From the NCBI GenBank assembly GCA_905221605.1, contig CAJNDS010002796.1, forward strand, positions 64,001-115,000: a stretch of DNA of 51,000 bases. The letters run 5' to 3'. Position 1 is the first letter of the stretch; each line of letters opens with the position of its first letter. Of this stretch, positions 1-51,000 are shown one piece after another. The notes beneath the pieces are model-generated. The model did no database searches and had not been told where the DNA came from. It saw only the letters and a list, made by a program, of their open reading frames with translations. A program made the translations under genes and the position numbers. The stretch comes from Symbiodinium natans (lineage: Eukaryota > Sar > Dinophyceae > Suessiales > Symbiodiniaceae).

Positions 1-465
1 TGCATTTTCAGCTGAGTACCATAGGCTACCATAGGCAAGAACAAGCAGCAAGAGTACACCTCATCCTGACACTGGCACTTCAATAGGTGGCGAGGACTGC
101 ATGCAGCAAGCGAACAGCACTCATGAACACATAATTCCATCCTGCCTCCCAAGCTCCCATCTGTGTCCTCTGCCAGCACAGGCCCTCGCAAGCTGGAGGA
201 CTGCAGTTTGGGACGCGCCCCTGTTACTGCTACACTAGCAGTAAAGACAGCATGGCTTCCTGCGGGACTGCGGACAGACAGAAGCACACTTTTGGCTTGA
301 GGCCTGAGCCAAGACCATGTCACCGATTGCTGTTCGACTTGTCTACAGCGGCATACACCGCTGGGCCAATGTAGCAGCAATGTAGCGCAAGAGAAGGCTT
401 TCAAAAGATGAAGCAAGGAGGCTCAGAAACTCTTCCTCCCTGCTGGCCTAGGAAACAGCATTCAA
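1..465. other. No gene seen
   Basis: Flank downstream of UGDH copy 1. No frame shows a recognisable domain. There is a weak spliced-leader-like TTTTGGCTTGAG near 291 on the plus strand, with two mismatches, which I do not call. Confidence 0.5.
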
Positions 466-2224
466 TTACATGGAAGTGGGATAAGCTCCCAGTTTGCCGT
501 CAAGGTAAGCGCTGCCGGCACGCAGCACAAAGTCCTGCTCGCCTCTGGCATGCTTGGCCGCCCGCGCCTTGCCCAACGCATGGACTTCGAAGCCTATCTC
601 TTCAAGGGCAGCGTGGTCCAGCATGTTGCGTCCATCAAAAAGGAACGCCGGCTTCATCATCTTTTGGTAGAAAGCCTCATAGTCATATTCTTTGAACTCG
701 TCCCACTCGGTGAGAACAATGATGGCATGCGCGCCATCGCAAGCTTCCTCGGGGCTTTTGGTGAAGATGAACTGGCTCTGGTTCACCTCTATGTCGTGAT
801 ACTTGAATTCTTGCAGGGCGTCTGCGATTTCGACTTTGGGATCGTAGATATGCACCAAGGCCCCGTCTTTCATCAGCATGTCGCACACGGTGAGCGCTGG
901 AGTTTCTCGCACGTCGCCGGTGTCCTTCTTGAAAGCGAAGCCAAACACGGCGATTTTCTTCTTCGTCACGGTGTTGAACAATGCTGAAATGATCTTGCTC
1001 GTGAAAGCTATCTTTTGGTGGTCGTTCATGTCCACCACCTGCTGCCAGTAGGCAGCAACTTCCTCTAGACCAAACTGCTGGCAAATGTACACCAGATTCA
1101 GGATGTCCTTCTGGAAGCATGAGCCACCAAAGCCCACAGAAGCATTCAGGAACTTGGGACCAATACGTGAATCGGTTCCAATGGCTCTGGACACTTCTTT
1201 GACGTCAGCGCCTGTGCGCTCGCAGAGTCTGGAGATCGAGTTGATGCTGCTGACCCGTTGTGCGAGCATGGCGTTGGCCACCAACCTCAGTCAAACAAGG
1301 TCGTTGCTGCTTGTTGCATTTCGTCGTCATGCGAGTCCTACAGCGTCCTACATCATGCAGATGCAGCCAAGAAAGGAAGACGTCCCAAAACGACTAGGTA
1401 CGCAAAGGTCTTCGACTGCAAACCTGCCCTCAACTCTCCGACCAAGCGAAGCAAACCCACCTACAAGTTGGCTATTTGACAGATTGGAGATGCATGAAAA
1501 CAAACATGATAAAAAAAACAAAGCGACGGCCATCCGGGTCAAGAAGCTTGGAAAGCTCAGAGCTCCAGAGGTTCGTGGTCAAAATCCTGTTTCTAGGGAC
1601 CCAATGGGCATAGATGTCGACGAGCACTTTGATCGCTGCCTCTTCCTGCCCACCTATCAGTACCCGATCTGGCTGGTCCAGGTCCTTCATCGCTGTGCCT
1701 TCTGCGAGGAACTCCGGATTTGAAAGGATCCAGAAGTTTTTTCGGCCACCGTTCGCCTCTTCATTGGCCGTTAAGACCCTTGCTATGGCCTCCGCTGTTT
1801 TGATGGGGACCGTCGACTTCTCGATGACTATCTTACTCCTGTTGGCATACTGGGCGATGGTGCGTCCGACGCTCTCGATAAATCTCAGGTCGGCGGCCCT
1901 ACCTTTGCCAACACCTTGGGTCTTTGTAGGCGTATTGACGGAAGCAAAGATGATGTCGGCATCCTCAATGCCCTTCTTCACATCCGTGGAAAAGAAAAGG
2001 TTCTTATTCCGGCATGCCTTGACCACCTCGTCAAGCCCAGGCTCGTAGATGGGAAGGCTGTCGGAGTTCCATGCAGCAATTCGCTCCTCATTCATATCCA
2101 CGATACTCACCTGAAGATCCGGACACTTCAAGGCAATTGTCGCCATGGTTGGGCCGCCCACATACCCCGCACCGATGCAGCATATCCTGTTCAAACGGAT
2201 GCCTAAGTTGGAGTCCTCCGCCAT
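466..2224 (-). CDS. UGDH: UDP-glucose 6-dehydrogenase, copy 1 (two exons)
   Basis: Oxidises UDP-glucose to UDP-glucuronate with two NAD+ in the cytosol, feeding glycan synthesis. Exon 1 is 2224-1548 and exon 2 is 1285-466, giving 498 residues (human enzyme 494). The N-terminal Rossmann fold starts with GAGYVGGPT (about residue 18). The conserved [10 protein letters not shown], the SSELSKL/ANAM helix across the splice junction, the active-site [10 protein letters not shown] (Cys near 282) and the C-terminal AFKKDTGD and FDGRNMLD motifs are all present, so the protein looks catalytically complete. The start is the ATG before [10 protein letters not shown], just ahead of the nucleotide-binding strand. 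The protein ends in a tail [10 protein letters not shown] that copy 2 lacks. The family assignment is firm; the intron is deduced from frame and family alignment. Confidence 0.95.
1286..1547 (-). other. GC-AG intron of UGDH copy 1
   Basis: 262-bp intron. Exon 1 ends TCC AA and the intron starts GCTTCTTGAC; it ends in CTGAG and exon 2 starts G TTG GTG GCC. This junction restores S-K-L-V-A-N-A-M, colinear with S-K-L-A-A-N-A-F of the animal enzyme, with no gap. No GT donor restores the frame as well. GC donors are unusually common in dinoflagellates. Confidence 0.85.
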
Positions 2225-2269
2225 GCCTGCACAGGTTCTGCTCGGGCCCTACGGGCACACTGGACAAGC

Positions 2270-2282
2270 TGAGCCAAAGCTC
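2270..2282 (-). promoter_or_regulatory. Possible spliced-leader relict upstream of UGDH copy 1
   Basis: The minus strand reads CTTTGGCTCAG about 46 bases before the ATG. It resembles the 3' end of the dinoflagellate spliced leader (...TTTTGGCTCAAG) with one base missing. The same string is at 4385-4397 before copy 2, and the duplicated identity ends at it in both copies. The match is only about 10 bases and could be chance. Confidence 0.3.
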
Positions 2283-2610
2283 CACCAGTTCTGGCACGCT
2301 TGCCTGTCGTTCAGTTTGTAAGAGTTTAGTGACCTGTGAGTGTGAGCTATGTTTGTGCGGGGGCGTCGCAGAGTTTTTGAAAGACTCTTCGGTTGTGTTG
2401 ATCAACCCTACTCGAAGGCAGATGAGTATGCCAATGCAGGCTCACTGTCTTTTCCTCTTGTAGATAGTGTTCGCACACTGTCGCTGTGGGACTCAGCGTG
2501 GCTGGACTAAAGATGCAAGCCTGCAAGGCGGAAGGTCGGCAAGTCTTCATGCTTGCTTTTAGGGCACATGCATTTCTGGAGCGCCCGGATGCGCTCCTGG
2601 CATCTTCCGG
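2283..2610. other. Unique spacer between UGDH copies
   Basis: About 330 bases separate the copy 2 stop from the duplicated 5' flank of copy 1. No ORF, TATA-like promoter or terminator is evident. Such short spacers fit tandem unidirectional arrays whose transcripts are resolved by trans-splicing. Confidence 0.5.
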
Positions 2611-4339
2611 CTACACATCAAGGTAAGCGCTGCCGGCACGCAGCACAAAGTCCTGCTCGCCTCTGGCATGCTTGGCCGCCCGCGCCTTGCCCAACGCATG
2701 GACTTCGAAGCCTATCTCTTCAAGGGCAGCGTGGTCCAGCATGTTGCGTCCATCAAAAAGGAACGCCGGCTTCATCATCTTTTGGTAGAAAGCCTCATAG
2801 TCATATTCTTTGAACTCGTCCCACTCGGTGAGAACAATGATGGCATGCGCGCCATCGCAAGCTTCCTCGGGGCTTTTGGTGAAGATGAACTGGCTCTGGT
2901 TCACCTCTATGTCGTGATACTTGAATTCTTGCAGGGCGTCTGCGATTTCGACTTTGGGATCGTAGATATGCACCAAGGCCCCGTCTTTCATCAGCATGTC
3001 GCACACGGTGAGCGCTGGAGTTTCTCGCACGTCGCCGGTGTCCTTCTTGAAAGCGAAGCCAAACACGGCGATTTTCTTCTTCGTCACGGTGTTGAACAAT
3101 GCTGAAATGATCTTGCTCGTGAAAGCTATCTTTTGGTGGTCGTTCATGTCCACCACCTGCTGCCAGTAGGCAGCAACTTCCTCTAGACCAAACTGCTGGC
3201 AAATGTACACCAGATTCAGGATGTCCTTCTGGAAGCATGAGCCACCAAAGCCCACAGAAGCATTCAGGAACTTGGGACCAATACGTGAATCGGTTCCAAT
3301 GGCTCTGGACACTTCTTTGACGTCAGCGCCTGTGCGCTCGCAGAGTCTGGAGATCGAGTTGATGCTGCTGACCCGTTGTGCGAGCATGGCGTTGGCCACC
3401 AACCTCAGTCAAACAAGGTCGTTGCTGCTTGTTGCATTTCGTCGTCATGCGAGTCCTACAGCGTCCTACATCATGCAGATGCAGCCAAGAAAGGAAGACG
3501 TCCCAAAACGACTAGGTACGCAAAGGTCTTCGACTGCAAACCTGCCCTCAACTCTCCGACCAAGCGAAGCAAACCCACCTACAAGTTGGCTATTTGACAG
3601 ATTGGAGATGCATGAAAACAAACATGATAAAAACAAAGCAAAAGCCATCCAGGTCAAGAAGCTTGGAAAGCTCAGAGCTCCAGAGGTTCGTGGTCAAAAT
3701 CCTGTTTCTAGGGACCCAATGGGCATAGATGTCGACGAGCACTTTGATCGCTGCCTCTTCCTGCCCACCTATCAGTACCCGATCTGGCTGGTCCAGGTCC
3801 TTCATCGCTGTGCCTTCTGCGAGGAACTCCGGATTTGAAAGGATCCAGAAGTTTTTTCGGCCACCGTTCGCCTCTTCATTGGCCGTTAAGACCCTTGCTA
3901 TGGCCTCCGCTGTTTTGATGGGGACCGTCGACTTCTCGATGACTATCTTACTCCTGTTGGCATACTGGGCGATGGTGCGTCCGACGCTCTCGATAAATCT
4001 CAGGTCGGCGGCCCTACCTTTGCCAACACCTTGGGTCTTTGTAGGCGTATTGACGGAAGCAAAGATGATGTCGGCATCCTCAATGCCCTTCTTCACATCC
4101 GTGGAAAAGAAAAGGTTCTTATTCCGGCATGCCTTGACCACCTCGTCAAGCCCAGGCTCGTAGATGGGAAGGCTGTCGGAGTTCCATGCAGCAATTCGCT
4201 CCTCATTCATATCCACGATACTCACCTGAAGATCCGGACACTTCAAGGCAATTGTCGCCATGGTTGGGCCGCCCACATACCCCGCACCGATGCAGCATAT
4301 CCTGTTCAAACGGATGCCTAAGTTGGAGTCCTCCGCCAT
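2611..4339 (-). CDS. UGDH: UDP-glucose 6-dehydrogenase, copy 2 (two exons)
   Basis: Tandem duplicate lying directly upstream of copy 1 in the same orientation. Exon 1 is 4339-3663 and exon 2 is 3403-2611, giving 489 residues. The protein matches copy 1 through AGSAYLD, including the Rossmann motif and catalytic Cys. It then ends after one further Val at a TAG, because the duplication breakpoint replaces the last codons. The C-terminal few residues of this family are variable, so activity is probably unaffected. Which of the two tails is ancestral cannot be told from this window. Confidence 0.95.
3404..3662 (-). other. GC-AG intron of UGDH copy 2
   Basis: 259-bp intron at the same place as in copy 1, with the same GC donor and AG acceptor. 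It is nearly identical to the copy 1 intron; the few differences and the 3-bp length change cluster about 5-40 bases inside the donor. A conserved intron shows DNA-level duplication, or reverse transcription of unspliced RNA, rather than a spliced retrocopy. Confidence 0.85.
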
Positions 4340-4384
4340 GCCTGCACAGGTTCTGCTCGGGCCCTACGGGCACACTGGACAAGC

Positions 4385-4397
4385 TGAGCCAAAGCTC
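4385..4397 (-). promoter_or_regulatory. Possible spliced-leader relict upstream of UGDH copy 2
   Basis: Same CTTTGGCTCAG string as upstream of copy 1, at the edge of the duplicated block. The assignment rests on a short match. Confidence 0.3.
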
Positions 4398-5130
4398 TGC
4401 CAATTCGCAAAGGGTCGGCTTTGGTGGCCCCGTGTCTGCAACGGACCTTGCCCATGTGTCCACAGCTCCTCCGGCGCATGAAACAGCCATGACACAGCTT
4501 CCGAGCCTTCTACGTAGAAGAAGGCAAAGTATGAGAAGGTTGCCAGCAGCTGACACTGCTCAACCTGAGCAAAGACAAGAAAAGCACCTTTTTGCGCAGC
4601 GTATTCATGTTTTGACCTCTTTGCCTAACTAAGCCAAGCTGCTCTGTGCAACCTTGGCTGGTACACTGGTGCACTTCATGGGCAGCAGTATGTAGGAACA
4701 CAAGCAGAATCCAATCGTAGGAAGCTGAACGAATCAAAGTGAATAGCACCGCTTCGCTTCGCGAGTGCTACTCTGGAGGCACAAAGAAGCCACATCGAAA
4801 AATCGCAACAGCAGCAAAGAGCACGTGCCACACATCAAGTTTTGTGTATGGGTTCCTCAAATCTCCGATGGACGCCACACATTCAGGAGAAATTCCCCAA
4901 AAACAGGCGCACGGTCTCAACATCACATTGTCGAGTGCGGTTTCGATATCGGATCGCATAGGTTCCGAGGCATGGCTCTGAGAACACTGGACTCAAAGCC
5001 TTAGAGTATGAAAAACCCTTTGGGACAAACAGATTAGAACATCCCCGTTTCTCAAGTACGCCGTTTAACAGCATTCGGACGTGCGAATCCCACTCTTTGG
5101 AATAGTTTGCCAAGCTTGGCACAGGTAGTT
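4398..5130. other. Gap between UGDH array and the large minus-strand gene
   Basis: No convincing coding segment. A minus-strand open frame at 5179-4883 has no recognised motif; it could hold the 3' end of the large gene, but nothing supports that beyond position. Confidence 0.4.
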
Positions 5131-5131
5131 G

Positions 5132-50930
<45,799 letters not shown>

Positions 50931-51000
50931 CCTAGGCCCTAGGGTCTGGACTCAGACTGAGACACGCAGGCAAGCAATCAGCAGGCCCCAAACGCGATGC

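Larger units (their letters stand above)
500..4397. repeat. Tandem duplication block carrying UGDH
   Basis: Unit 1 is 500-2282 and unit 2 is 2618-4397, almost identical including the intron. On the gene's 3' side identity stops inside the last codons (after ...TACCTTGA). On the 5' side it stops about 58 bases before the ATG, next to a CTTTGGCTCAG string. The 335-bp spacer 2283-2617 is unique. The unit therefore covers little more than the transcribed gene. Confidence 0.93.

Noticed and set aside
283-305. Plus-strand TTTTGGCTTGAG as a spliced-leader copy
   Set aside because: Two mismatches in twelve bases and no gene downstream on that strand.
550-2048. Plus- and minus-strand ORFs overlapping UGDH copy 1 (for example 550-987, 683-1120, 1085-1723, 1614-2048)
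   Set aside because: Shadows of the UGDH exons; the same shadows recur over copy 2, because the DNA is duplicated.

Overview
The window looks like nuclear DNA of a dinoflagellate, most likely a symbiodiniacean or other Suessiales alga. The evidence is: (i) a tandem pair of near-identical UDP-glucose 6-dehydrogenase genes, each with one intron that begins with GC and ends with AG; (ii) telomere-type CCCTAAA/TTTAGGG repeats scattered at interstitial positions; (iii) all recognisable coding sequence on one strand (minus); (iv) long simple-sequence arrays and short exons separated by introns of a few hundred bases. No rRNA, tRNA, bacterial operon, phage or CRISPR structure was seen.

Region 1-4.4 kb: two UGDH copies (466-2224 and 2611-4339, minus strand) inside a duplicated block (500-2282 and 2618-4397). 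The two proteins are identical over the catalytic region and differ only in the last residues, where one duplication breakpoint falls inside the last exon. They would supply UDP-glucuronate for cell-surface polysaccharide.

Region 5.1-50.9 kb: no long continuous ORF is credible apart from one 0.57-kb exon. The minus strand carries, every 0.3-1 kb, short segments that match extracellular domain families, often with a clear splice acceptor (AG|G) or donor. Read 5'->3' on the minus strand (high to low coordinates) they give: an FN3 domain and a long exon (50.9-50.2 kb); PA14 and filamin-type immunoglobulin segments (49-36 kb); a laminin-G-like segment (34.4 kb); tandem FN3 domains each split over about three exons (30.9-24.6 kb, plus 20.2 kb); then an alternating pair of unassigned repeat units, here called Y (a Trp-centred strand pair) and X (a 'Cys-x-Leu ... 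Tyr-x-x-x-x-Tyr-Ile-Glu' motif), from 17.6 down to 5.1 kb. The simplest reading is one or a few giant multi-exon genes for mosaic secreted or surface proteins. At least one apparent frameshift (near 8101) means partial pseudogenisation or an assembly indel cannot be excluded. Exon ends are given only where a splice site fits; elsewhere coordinates bound the recognisable segment.

Repeats fill the introns: CATGC (5.7 kb), TAG/CAG-type triplets (11.3-11.9 kb), CAG (20.6 kb), poly-C (25.0 and 49.6 kb), CA/CCCA/CACG (25.5-26.0 kb), AT and CA (28.0 kb), degenerate telomeric arrays (7.8, 29.6-30.3, 49.6 kb). The 29.6-30.3 kb block is a distinct inverted-repeat structure with a perfect 22-bp inverted repeat around a telomeric core.
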